Source: Phoronis australis (Eukaryota > Phoronida > Phoronidae). Taken from it: a stretch of 64,000 nucleotides of DNA. A model generated the notes under the pieces. It did no database searches. It saw only the letters and a program-made list of their open reading frames with translations, and was not told the origin of the DNA. Shown piece by piece: positions 1-15,000 of this stretch. Numbering within the stretch: position 1 is the first letter of the stretch; each line of letters starts with the position of its first letter. The stretch is from the NCBI GenBank assembly GCA_002633005.1, contig NMRA01000612.1, forward strand, positions 178,812 through 242,811. The letters are read 5' to 3'. The position numbers were made by a program, and so were the translations under genes.

Positions 1-570
1 ACGTTCAAGGAACAGCTCATTAAATGATTTTATTTTTTTCCAAGTGGTGATACAGTTCATGCCAAAGTAATTGACTGAAGTATAGTTTTCTTGTTCATGA
101 AGGCTAATCCACTTGCAGCGAAAATGACAGATTGTCGTGGTGAAATTTAGAACTCGAAAATATCGCCATTTTAACTTTCTGGTAAATGCCCTCTAATTTC
201 TACAGTGAGTTCTACTTGTGCTCTGCTATTATGACTGGGAATACCAGAGGTCTATTTCATGAAAGTGACGTGGTCTTACACTGCCACTTGACAGTTGGTA
301 AATAAAGGCTTAGCTTAGTAACTATGAGTGCATCACACTGCACTTTGGCTCAAGCGAGAAATAGTTGTTTTACAGATGTACTTGTGTGGAGCGTAAGACC
401 AAATTTCTGTCTTAGGTCTCAAGTCTCTTTTCATGAAACAAATCCCTTGTTATTTTTTCTTATACTTTCTGGCATTTACCGTATGTAAAAGTTGTGTTAC
501 TGAATGGACTTGTTTCAAATTAGTTGAGATCTTGGAAGACATATTGTTCCAACTTACGTTCACTCTACAG

Positions 571-1986
<1,416 letters not shown>

Positions 1987-2397
1987 CACAGGGCTACAGT
2001 GAACTAGACTGGACTTAACAGAGCATCGAAGAGTGGACTTGTGTTGTGATATATTGTATGTTAGTGGTGTATGATTTAGTAGTCTGTCCAGTCACAAGTT
2101 GCAATATTGGAAGGGAAAGTGACTGTCCATGTTTCAATCCTCAGATCCATTTACATCTGTGTTGTACCGTATTATTGCCGTTTTGACATTAGTCGAGTGA
2201 TGTACATATAGCACAAAGAGGTACCCAGTAATATCTGTTGGCATAAATTAATGTCTGTAGGTTCAGTATCTTAGTACTATTTGTAGTTGTATGTATTCAA
2301 TGTAAAGTGGCATCACTAATGCCTTGTGTATTCCACTTCAATTTATTCAAAATTGCTTAGCATGTCCAATAGCCCTTGAAATTAGAATTGTCTGTTT

Positions 2398-2403
2398 AAT
2401 AAA
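2398..2403 (+). terminator. Candidate AP2M1 poly(A) signal
   Basis: AATAAA lies about 410 bases after the AP2M1 stop and is followed by T/G-rich sequence. A second plus-strand AATAAA sits at 2513-2518. Either could end the transcript. Confidence 0.55.
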
Positions 2404-2408
2404 TTTTG

Positions 2409-2515
2409 TTTATTGCATAAGGAGTTTCCTTTGACGAGGTTTTGTTAAAAGCTCTTGCATGCATATAACTTTGGATAAACTTACTACAACTGGATATCAA
2501 ATACATGTATTTAAT
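2409..2515 (-). terminator. Candidate REPS1 poly(A) signals
   Basis: On the minus strand, ATTAAA reads from 2515 to 2510 and AATAAA reads from 2414 to 2409. They lie about 400-500 bases beyond the REPS1 stop. They interleave with the plus-strand AATAAA signals of AP2M1, so the two convergent 3' UTRs may overlap. Confidence 0.45.
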
Positions 2516-2908
2516 AAATGCATATAATCACAACACATCCCTATTTTCAATAATGTAGGTTGAGATGTACTTCCTTGTACACACTGTAGCTTGGCAATTT
2601 CAGGTAAACTAAACAAATAAGGTGAAATACTGAAAACAACATTAAAATTAGCTTTATACAACTGGAGCAAATATGGTGGATGTACTCTATATAGAACTAA
2701 GTTCATCACATTGGCACGGCCCAGTATTATGCCTGGCACTGCACATGAATGTCACCTGTAAATAATTGATGTATAAAAATAACAGCCAGAACTTGGTCAG
2801 TCGTGCTGATGTGATAATCCAATCCAGGCACTGCGGATGCATCATTTATAAAGACACCAGTGCGTTCACAAATCCATTGATACAGCAACCAGCACTGACC
2901 ACTGTCCG

Positions 2909-3086
2909 TCAGAGTCCACTTGAGAATGGCTTCAAATGTTCTAACTGTATTTCCAGTGCAATTCTCTGCTCCATAACCTCTTGTAACTCTTGGTTCAGCT
3001 CACTGTTCAATCTCGACAGCATTGTATTACGTTCCTTTTGAAGACGTATTGCAGCTTGGATATCTTTTTTATCTTTACCAGCACTC
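2909..3086 (-). CDS. REPS1: REPS1 last exon (RalBP1-binding coiled coil)
   Basis: It encodes [20 protein letters not shown], then [20 protein letters not shown] and a heptad-rich [10 protein letters not shown], ending SSGL at the TGA 2911-2909. This is the hallmark C-terminal coiled coil of REPS proteins. Confidence 0.94.
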
Positions 3087-6000
3087 CTATCAAATACACA
3101 ATAGTTGAGCACTAAACAGATATTTAACAGTCAGGTTAAAAATGAATATAATGCAACCATAACATCGTGTAAAAATTTCCAACCTTCTTCACAAGTGTAT
3201 TTGCCCTTCCAACACAATGTCGTATTATTATTTAAATTAAAATTGATGACAAAACTCAACCTGTAATTTCCCCGACAGTTTTACTTACCTGGTAACTGAA
3301 ACCAAGCAGCTTGATGCAAAAGGTGAGGTGCACTGAGTGCAGTTTAGGTATTATGGCTATTATGCAATGGCAAGTGTCACAAAAAATTAAATCTTGAAAT
3401 AAAAGCATCTTGACCCAGCACTTACCGCAATGAGCTTAAATAAATAGGCTGTTCCACTGAGGATTCTTGTCCCCTGTCTAGGATGTCGGTTGACTTGTCT
3501 ACAGCCATAGCACCATGATCAGAAACATCAACCTTAGCCAACTCTGTAAAAATGGCCAACAATTATGAAATACAAACAAGGAGCAATGTGTCCTTTAAAC
3601 AAACGTAGCTCTCTGTTGGTCACTAATTCATGTAGAGCACTGATTGAAGCAGACTGATGTAGACACCATCTTCACCTCAGAAACCATCCACGTAGTTAAA
3701 ATGAGTACCCTACTGCATGCATGCAGTGGGTGGTACTTTCTCAAGCTGGCAACAGGCAGTCTATGAAATGAGGATATGGACACGCAAACATAACTTACAG
3801 CAATGAGGGACTGTGTAAACAAGCCCTGACAAGTGGATACCTTTTGACCCTACTTCTCACCTGAGTCTCCTTGGGCGGTGTTAGCATGGTCCTGCAGTAT
3901 GTTCCCAGCATCCACCGACAGCGACCGATGATATGAAGTGGAATCGTCCACATCACCACCCGCTTCTCTGGCTTGAATGGACTCTACTTCTATTGCACTA
4001 GACACAGCTGGCTCACTCTTTTGGCTGACAAGGCGCCTGTTTTGAGCGCCATCTTTTGCACTTCGTGGTGGAACAATGGGCACAGCAGGGGGTGGAACTA
4101 TCTGCATGATACCTGTGAAGAAAGGTTAATATGCCAGTGAAACGGGAACCAAATATGACATACTGTTGTCCTTGATCGTTTTACCATTAGGTGCTGCCTA
4201 CTATTATCTATTACATCAGTAATGTGAGAGCAGCTACTTTGCGTCATGAGACAGTTTTGCAATTGGACTTTAACGCAGTTATTTTCAGCAGTTCGTTAAG
4301 GCAAAAGAAGTGACTTCAGACATCACAACTTGTAGGCTACACTTAAACTCTCTAAAATCAGCATACCTGACTGCTGTTTTTTTGGTGTAGGTCTGGGTCT
4401 ACTCTGGAGAGGGGTCGATAGTTTAGCAGGGGTGGACTGTACCTCGGCCGCTGGGTCTACAAGTCCGTCAGTGTAGGACCGTTGCTTGGATGGACTTTTG
4501 TCCTGGTTAATGTCATCCCCGCCCTCATATACTGATGGGTCTGTAACATACAGTCATTCGAATAAACAAGATAATCACAAGTTAGTTTTATGGAAATCAA
4601 TATTATTTGAGTGACACTAACAGAAACAGTATCTCTAAGACCAACCACATAGCTAAAAGATCAATTTGAATACCATTTTAGAAATTGAAGAAAAGAAGTG
4701 TTGTAAGTCGACCAATAAAATAACTCTTGAGCAACGAGATTAAAAGAAAGGCATTGTAACAATAACAAAAGTGCACCACAGTCATGTTGGAGGGAATCAC
4801 TTCAATATAAAGACATGAAAGTGACATACCGTAAAACAAATGGCCATTGATAGTGAAGACTGACATGTAACAATGAAAGCGATGGTCATATATCGTTCGT
4901 TAGCAATGTTAGGTAGGACTGCACTTACCCAAGCAGTTTAAAAATTGTTGTTTTTGATGTCCTTGCAAATTGTTTTCCAAACAACGAGAAATAGTGCTTC
5001 AATGTTCTGCGCAAATTTTCACAATTTTAGGGTTATGGTAGATTGCACCTCGTATCCACATCTCAAGATGGTACTTGGGTGGAGAATTGTGGGAGGTCTT
5101 CACAAACTGTTGCAATTTGAAGATTGCAGCAGCTTGCGCTATAGTGACAGCTTGTGGTCCAACAATGGTCTCGCATTACGTGAAAATCGACAGTTAGACC
5201 TGCTGACAAGGACAGACACCAGGACACCACTGCCCTCAAAGTTTTCGTGAAATTTCCAGGAAATGTCATAAACAGTTATTTCATCATTGAAATTTCTCAG
5301 ATTATTCCCTTTTGTGTCACCAAAATCAGACACCGAGAAACAAAACTTACCAGAGAAGGTCCTTGTTTTGTCCTCCACAGTTAATGGCAAGCCATCCGGA
5401 GACATTCGTAATGCGACAGGGTGAGCTATTTTACCATCCTGAAACATCCATGTCAGTACTATTGATTCAGTTTAAGCTAACAATTCAAGTTACTAGCATT
5501 AACTTCAACCTTTTAGAAAAGGCAAACTACCATTACACACTTACTCTAAGTGAAAGGACTACATAGTTTTGTGGGGTATTACCTTAGGTTTAGGAGCTCT
5601 GTGTCCTGTTGCAAGAAACAGTCTCATTAGAGACTCAACTAGACTGTTTACTCACTAATGTTATGGTATTTTTCTATTACTTTATCTTTATTGTGAGCTA
5701 CTCTTTAACAAATTGTATTTTCTATTGTATTTGAAAACTGAGCTCTTATTTTAATGAAAACAGATAAGCACTTAAATTAGGGATGTTGTATAAGAAGTGA
5801 TTGTTTATTTTCAATAATTTTTAGAATTCAAGGTAGAGTTTAATCTTAAGTCCACAAATGCATTGGAAATTTAGGCAGCATAGTTGAGTTCCTATTGGGA
5901 CCTGTTTCATACAACCAGGCCTTGTACTCTTACTTCAACAAGCAGTCATATCATTAGATACATAACTGTGACCTCATGAGATTCATTCAGCTTTCAACCT

Positions 6001-9000
6001 AATGACCCCAATAGCTTTGCTGGTTTGCTGGTCATTTCTAATCTGAGTAACGAGCAAGATGAGACTGGTTATACAACACTAAGTTGCCTATGTCAAAAGT
6101 TGGTTCTTCACAGAAGGCTTATTGCTGATTCAAGTGGATAATGTCAGAGATATTGAAATTATCATTACTGGGATTATTAAGTGGAAAAGTGAAGGAAAGA
6201 AAAATTATTGTATGAACGTATCAAACTATACATTTCTGAGCCACAAATTAATGAGACTGATCACCAGCTGATGTTCAGTTTGCAGGGTGAAAAGTACCAC
6301 ATAGCCAGAACCAGTGATGGAGTAACTAAGTCAGTGAATCATATCTAGTGCATTTTCACCTTAAGCGCTTCACAACTTCTACACGCTGTATATCTGATCA
6401 GAGCTTACCTATGTTATTCCCAACAACAAAAGTTCAGAAATTACAAGGATATCTACTTTCCTACAGTACAGCCGAAAATATTCAGACTAAATGACCCGTC
6501 CAATAAGTTGTGATTACTTACATCAGCGACTGGCTTTAAGTCAAACTGTAGTGGCATCAGTGACAGACGTGAAGTTAAACTGTAGTGGCTTATTATTACA
6601 CCAGTGACTGGCTTGAAGTTAAACTGTAATGGCTTGTACTTACATCAGTGTCTGGCTTGTTCTTACATAGTGATTGGCTTGACGTGAAACTGTAATGGCT
6701 AGTATTTACATCAGTGACTGGCTTGAAGTCAAACTGTAGTGGCTTGTACTTACATCAGTGACTGGCTTGAAGTCAAACTGTAGTGGCTTGGTACCCGGTG
6801 ATGACAACGCACTAGATGACTGGGAGTCCAATTGGGACATCAACCACTGTTGAGAAAATTTAGTCACATGTTATGGCATTGGTCAACCACTCTACAACTG
6901 AGTGTATACCAATAGAAAATATTCAATGCAAGGAAATGCAAGGCCATTAATTTTCTATTTTAAAATGAAAAGTTTTCCATTTCATATACAAATTCAGTTT
7001 CATTTCTGCTCACAACTTTATTTCTAACGTTCTTCCAAAAATATGAAGAGACATGACTTTCTGGAAATGATTCAAAGGGCAGACTTTCCTCTACGATAAG
7101 ATGTCCAATCCCTCTAAAGTTCTACGTCTGAAGCATCTTTCATTGTGATCAAAAGCCATTTTTCCAGAGTTTGCAATGCAATGCTAATGTCAATAACATT
7201 GCCACCCTCTCATCAATGCTGACCCCCCCCCTTCAGATGTCACCCAGCAACATATGCCCTCCCTTCTATGTCCTAGCTACGACGCTGTGGAAAATCTCTC
7301 TGCTTTCTGTTTGGGTAAAAACTAAAAATGTCAAAAAATCAAAAGGAGAAGAAATTCCAGCTCAGCTAACTTTAAGACATTCTATGTTTCTTAACGCACT
7401 AACCTGATTTGGTGGAGGGGATGATGGAGTTAGTCGCTTTAGGGTGCTTCCAGGTGGCAGATCAGATGCAAATGGTTCATCTGCACAAACAGGTAACACT
7501 GGGTCAATGGTAATACAAACTGAGGAAACGATATTTAATAAACAATAACGAAACAATGGACCACACTTTACATGAATCAACAGTCCAATAGCTCACATTG
7601 AACGATACGTATCAAGAGACATGTGCGAGCGAAATAAAATCGGACCCAAAATTAACACCATTAACAGTCTTTGAGTAAATTAACATGGTTACCGATGCTA
7701 AACAAAATGCCGTAATTCCGCTGCTAAATTTGAAGACCGATCATGGGTTGGGTTTGAGAATCATGAAATACAGTGTAACCGCCTGGCGAATTTCTGTTTC
7801 TTCCTCCTACAGTACTCTTCTATCAAGCATTACTGATAGTCTAGTCGCAAATGAGCAAAACCCCAAAATATATCACCTTAAATCACACAGCAGTAAAGTT
7901 GATACAAAAACTGTTGTGCAAAATCTGCACTGGCACAGGTAACAATTATAGAATACTAAATTACTGTCATTAGAATAAATAATAGTCTTCAATGGAAATG
8001 ATATCCTGCAAAAGCTTGAGTCCCTAATGGGGGCAGTGTTGTTGTGCCATAAGAATAGCCAAGAAAGTCTAAAAAGTCGTACCAGAAAGAGGAGTATAGG
8101 GCATGAGGGAAGGCGGCAGGTGGCCAGGCAGCTCTATATCATTCCGGCGTAACACAACAAGGTGCATGGCTGTACAGAACTCCTCCAGTGACAAGGCTCC
8201 ATCACGATTCATGTCGGATAACTGCCAGATTTTGGAGAGCTCAAATAACGGCAGTCTGGATTTCTCAAAAAACTCTTTCGCAACAACCCCTGTAACAGTG
8301 ATGTCATCACCATAAAAGGAAGCCAGCATGACATTCTCACAGTTTACACATCACATTAGCACAGTTATCACATTAGCACAGTTATCACATTAGCACAGTT
8401 ATCACATTAGCACAGTTATCACATTAGCACAGTTATCACATTAGCACAGTTAAAGTTGAAATTGTTTCAAGGAAATTGTGAGAGTTAAGCTGAGCATGGG
8501 CATTTAAAGTGAAAATTTGGGAATTTTGTGGGTGGATGGTAAACCGAACATGAGAGTTAACCTGGAAAAGGAACAGTAAATGAGTGTCAGGCCCTAGTCT
8601 CTAACCCAGAGGTCTACTGTATTTATGCAGTTAAACAATGAATGAACGGTTGACTACAGTACACTATCAGAAAGTATGTGAATTAGTTTTGATACACAAA
8701 AAAGTTGTGATAACATGTTATTATACCACAATATTAGCCTCGAATGGCAGATACAACCGTGTAATAACCCATAAGTTATCTCACTAGTGAGATAACATTT
8801 TGGCGGGAAACCGAGGCCGGATTCGAACCCGGGCCTCAAGAGTTTCGAGTCGCCGACTTTACCACTACACCACTCAGCGGCTGACGTCATTGAACGTGAA
8901 AATAGAATACTTAAATGAGCACGCGCAACAATCGCATGTTCAGCAAAGGGCATTGCACCGACATTTATACGCTATGAAAAATAATACGCATAATTTCCAT

Positions 9001-12000
9001 AAAAACGATATTTTAATTCAGCGAAATTTTTCTCTCGTGTTCTCTCACTTGTAAATCACCGATCTCCAATTTGAATATGGGTATCGTGTCGTCGGGATCC
9101 TTTCACTTGAGTATTATAGTCAGTTACTAGTGATGAGTGGTAACCTACTTTAGCAGACGATATTTTCCAGGTCGAAGCTTAGCGAGATAAAATGTGTAGT
9201 AAGCTACAATAGTTGCTAAACCTTAGTTTATAGATTCACTTTATTTCTATTTTGTTCAAATTTTCAATTGGTTCTGAGTAAAAGTATTATTTGACAAAAA
9301 TAGCTCGGCTTTTCTTAAAAGGTCACAACCTCCGATCCCTGGCCTCTGACAGAGAAAGTAGTTACAAAGCCGAGACGAGTCGAGAAAGGTAGATTCATTC
9401 ATTGCAATGTTTCTCGGAGAATTATCACCCTCGGGGCTAATGCCCCTCGGGTTACAATTCTCCAAAATCCACTCGGGCTCTAGATAACGGGGGATAACGA
9501 CTTCGCCATGTAATAATCTATATTTATTTCAACTGGCAATTATTTATAAATGTTTATAACATGTTTTGGAATGAACAAGAATGGTTTCTGGCAACATCAA
9601 AATTGCTGTACACTGTATTCACATGTCAAGATCAAGTTTCTTAACACAGGCATATTCGCTCTTCCAAAGCAATGTCTTCGTAACCTTATCCTTAGCTCAA
9701 TTTGAAATTGCTTGCATTAAACACCCGCAACTCCAACACCCGATGGCTATAGCTTCAGCGGCTGAAACTAACTGGGCGTGACAAGCAAACTTGATGAGGC
9801 AGCCTGAAGCAATAATATCCTGTCAGTTCTTCTCAAGTCTTGAAATTATTACTTAAATCTGTGTAAGGAACAAGACAAGACAAGACTGATTTTATGATGG
9901 TAAGTGGCTTAAATCAAAAGTTGTTTTTTTAGACACAAGGCACAGGTTTATCACACCACTAACATTTGGATCTGGTTAATGTTGTGGTTCATATTCGCTG
10001 TGTTTCTGTTTACTACAGTCATGATACAATGAAAATCAACCACTTAACATTCATTCTTCAGACCAAAAGATTCAACAGGCTGTTATGAGAAAGAAATGAC
10101 TAGACATATTTTCAGTTGGCATATAAATACACTAAAACTCACGTCATTCAGGTAAGTGAAATCTTCACTTAAGTTGGACATTACCTGTCACTGAAGATGA
10201 CTTTTACCTCCTTAATGTAAAATATCTCGGTCTTACTAGATCGGACTTAACCAATAAAACAAACAAAAGACGGTCACCTGATATGACTCCACTCAAGTCT
10301 GGCTGCATGCTAGTGAACTGATTCACATAATACTCTCTTTGTTCTTCACTTATTGTCCAGATGTCCGTCTCACTCTCTGCATCTGAGCACGTGGAACTGA
10401 CTGAAGATGTGTCTACCTTGGAACCATCTTGGAAGTTGGCCCACTCCTTATCACTACGCTTGCCAGTGCCCAGAAGACCTTGGAAAACACATCCGCACAA
10501 CACATGAGAGAAGACAACAGCCATCACAGCTTCTTTATACAGAATGAACCCCCCCCNNNNNNNNNNNNNNNNNNNNNNNNNNNNNNNNNNNNNNNNNNNN
10601 NNNNNNNNNNNNNNNNNNNNNNNNNNNNNNNNNNNNNNNNNNNNNNNNNNNNNNNNNNNNNNNNNNNNNNNNNNNNNNNNNNNNNNNNNNNNNNNNNNNN
10701 NNNNNNNNNNNNNNNNNNNNNNNNNNNNNNNNNNNNNNNNNNNNNNNNNNNNNNNNNNNNNNNNNNNNNNNNNNNNNNNNNNNNNNNNNNNNNNNNNNNN
10801 NNNNNNNNNNNNNNNNNNNNNNNNNNNNNNNNNNNNNNNNNNNNNNNNNNNNNNNNNNNNNNNNNNNNNNNNNNNNNNNNNNNNNNNNNNNNNNNNNNNN
10901 NNNNNNNNNNNNNNNNNNNNNNNNNNNNNNNNNNNNNNNNNNNNNNNNNNNNNNNNNNNNNNNNNNNNNNNNNNNNNNNNNNNNNNNNNNNNNNNNNNNN
11001 NNNNNNNNNNNNNNNNNNNNNNNNNNNNNNNNNNNNNNNNNNNNNNNNNNNNNNNNNNNNNNNNNNNNNNNNNNNNNNNNNNNNNNNNNNNNNNNNNNNN
11101 NNNNNNNNNNNNNNNNNNNNNNNNNNNNNNNNNNNNNNNNNNNNNNNNNNNNNNNNNNNNNNNNNNNNNNNNNNNNNNNNNNNNNNNNNNNNNNNNNNNN
11201 NNNNNNNNNNNNNNNNNNNNNNNNNNNNNNNNNNNNNNNNNNNNNNNNNNNNNNNNNNNNNNNNNNNNNNNNNNNNNNNNNNNNNNNNATAATTTTGAGA
11301 CAGATTAGTTGTTATTACCTGACTAGAATGGATGACTGTGTCAGATGGTTGAACAGTGATGTTCCGTGAGCCTGAAAGGCTGCGAACATGATGTTTTGTG
11401 GGGGGTGGGGGAATCTGCACGCTGCCAGGAGGCGCCACTGTACCACCATTCCTGTATAAGCATAAAACATGTAACTATTAGCAAACATAATCCATGTAAT
11501 CCATTATCAACCTCCATGAAAGTTTTTAACTGTCCATTTTCAACTCGTACAAGTTTGCATTTTATGGATTCTCGATGATCACACCTTGGTTTATGATCAT
11601 GACATAATTTATGTGAAAATTGTTTTTTTTTGCTTAAAATGAATGTCTAAATAACCTCAATGCAAGGAAAGGAGTCTCAGAGATTTTTTAATTACCCTCG
11701 AATAACAGATAAAAGCAATGTCCTAAGTCTTCGCTATTGACAGCCAATATCTCCGCTGTGTGGTCAAGGAGAATCCTAAATTTGTGGAACGGTTCCTTCA
11801 GCCAAAGACCAAAAAATGAGCCTGCAAATTGTATGTGAATCAATGCACTAAACAGAAAAGAATCTTCAGAGAGTGCTGACAGTGCTGAAAGTCAGAAGGC
11901 CTGAAAACAGCTATTTGAGATCCATCAATACAAGTTGCTTAAAGCAACTCTCATATCTTGCACACCAATGACGCCACTGTTTAAAGAAATGTTATGGACA

Positions 12001-15000
12001 GCAATGGAAAATAAAGATATAGTTTTTATTATATAATACGCGAACTTTGCATTTCTGAAAAGAAAACCTACAAAGGTTGCCATTTAATGCCATTTAAGAT
12101 AAGGTTACGTGAAAACTAACCAGTTCTTGTTAATAATACCAGCTAACTCCCTTAACTTCTCACTCTCAACACCATGACAAAACAACTTATCCGTTAGGCT
12201 TTGTTGTTTTGCATGTGACCAGTAATAAGGTCAAGATTTCTGCTTAGACTGCGACTCGAAAGGGATTTCCAGCAATGTGCACTAACACTTTAGACACTGA
12301 GCTATTGGGATTGAAAGTTAGACACAGAAATCCAATCAGACTTTTGGAAGGCCTCCAAATTGTGCGTGCACCTGAATATGCTATTGTAATTCAGTGATTC
12401 GATGTTGCTATAACAACCATTACTAGTCTTCACTCAGACCAGCTTTTTTGTCACATCATGTGACCTGAAATAATTTCAGGTCCAACTAGTGCTGAAACGC
12501 AGAATTTCCTGCAGCCCGAGCAGTCTAACAGTTCCATCTCGAGTGAATTTGTTTCAAGTTACCAATTGCTTATGATTTAAATGTTTTCATTTGGTAGTCT
12601 TAGCTTTTCTTCTTTAAATCCCATACACTAGAATTTCAAAAATCCACAGAGGGTTTACATATAACGTAACACAACTGTCAAAATCTAAAGTATGAAAATG
12701 TGCATTAAGAAAAAATTACTAAAAGAACACTAGTTAAAAATTGTAATCATCAAAGTAGATTGATGTCATCAAGAATTAAATTATACTTACCTATCCACAG
12801 GATTTAGTGTTTTCTGTATTTCTGGAAGAAAATGCAGGACATTAATGCTTTGATGTGATTTTAAAATAATTTGCAAGCCACTGCACATTAAATTGACTCA
12901 CCAAAGAAAAATCAGTCTTAGACATCATTAAACGTGCCTGCATGCTAAATAACATTTGAAACTTGGTTTTGCAAGAATTTGTCTCAGGTTGGCAGCAGTT
13001 TTTCACATTCAGAAAATGAGCAACAGACGAGCCATACATATCGAGTACACAGGACAGACAGACAGGCAGGCAGGCAGACACACAGAAGGTCCAGGTGGTA
13101 AATGCTGACACAAAACAAGAAATACAAAACCACAAAAAAGGACCTACCTGTATTTGGCAAATGAGCAAATTTTGGCAGGGGTATATCAGTGCCTGAAAAG
13201 AAGAGAGCATAGCTACATCAGTGAGTGTTAACGTATATCTTTTCAAGTTTTCTTCAATACAGATGAAAGAGTTACTGAATACAGTACATGCCAAAAATAG
13301 GAAAACGGAATGATACGCAATTCCATGTCATAATGACTGACCACAAATGGAGTTTCCAGTAATGACGGAAAAATGCAATCAGAATTCACAATTAGAGTAG
13401 CTGGAAAGGCGAGGGTTTAGAATGCCCAATGACAAAAAAGAGGAAAAAACTCCGGGTGATGCATCGTTCCACAAATAAATAGGATTGTGTGATAGAAATA
13501 ATTTTTGTGTTGTAAAATTTAACAGAAATAAAGTTTTTGCATGATTAAAGTCAAAATAGTGATAAAAAGAGATGAAAACAGGAAACTGGAAATCAAAAAG
13601 AGGAAACTGAAACCAAAAAAGAGGAAATTCTCTTAAAAGAGGAAAATTCTAAATTCTGAATGGCAAGACATGACAAACTAAGACTTGTCATGATGAAACA
13701 GATTTTTGTCAGGACAATAGTTTTGACAAGTACTGTAACACCACCAGTTCCAGCATTAACAGCAGCCTTTTTAACATACAATTGAATATATATACGGTAC
13801 TGCATTATGCAGCAGTCAGCATACCAAGCCAATATAACTTAGACAACAAGATAACAAAATGCTATGACTTGGAAAGAAATGCAAAAATGAAATGTAGTAA
13901 ATCTTCCAAGCACTTCTAGATTGCAGACTTTATGTCTAGTTTGAAAAATTGTGAAAATTGTGTTATTCCTAGGAAGACTATCACTTGTAACAGACTATAC
14001 AAGGTTTGTGTACTCAACACCAATAACTTTCAAGAAAGATTCTCAAGCAAATATTCACAAAATCTAGATATCCTTCAGCCTAACCCTGATAAAACTGTTT
14101 TTGTTGTAAATTTCTCAGATAATTTTCTTTTGATTAGCCAGAGATACAAAAAATATTTCTAACCCACTTTTGACCATCAAAAACTTATGTTTAATTAATG
14201 AGAAAGGTAGATAAACACACAATAAAGTAAACTGGATTACAAATATATTGACATGACAATGGACTACAAAAATCTATACCTTGATTGAAGACCTCAAACT
14301 TTAACGGAAGCCCAGACTGAGCTACGGCTATTAACTTCAAAGCAACATAGAATTGACTGCGACCAAAATGGCCAAGCCGCTGAGCACCGCATAGTTCAGT
14401 TATCTGAAACAGAAAACAAAAATGCATGGAGAAAACCCGCTTAAGCTTCTACGTAAATGTGAACACTTACTTTTACACATCTCTAAGAACATACCAGAGA
14501 TCAAAATGTTGAGCAGGTGACAAGCTTATGCTACCTATTCAAACATAATAATCAATACAATATAACAATGTGTTGCTTGAGGGCAAATGTACGGTACAAA
14601 TCGTGATTTTTAATGTAAAATCTAGTGTCTGTAATATGTGTGATAAACAAATGAATAACTGAACACCATACCTCATACCAATGAAAAACAGCATCCAAAA
14701 AATATCAAGTCACAAATAAGAAATTACAGTGAACAACAGAGATTTATTTAGACAGAAAAGTACAGTTTTAAATGAATTTCAAATTTAGATTCTAAGATTT
14801 AAAAATAAATTTATTGTTAATAAGGACATTTTAAAAATTTCTGAGATATTTGTAGTTATTTGATTTAATTGTACAGTGTTCTCGCTCATATACGGTAGGC
14901 GCTTCATACACTGGAAGCTTTCCCGTGAATTATGCCTCACGCTGATTAAAATATCAAAGTCATGTTGTTATAAGTACCTTCTGCGCATAAAGAGAGTCCT

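Noticed and set aside
8351-8452. CRISPR-like array
   Set aside because: Head-to-tail 17-mers without spacers in a eukaryotic intron; a minisatellite.
8805-8884. Functional tRNA gene
   Set aside because: The A and B boxes are good but the acceptor and anticodon stems fail to pair.
10429-11438. Long open frames on both strands through the N run
   Set aside because: They are open only because Ns cannot form stops.
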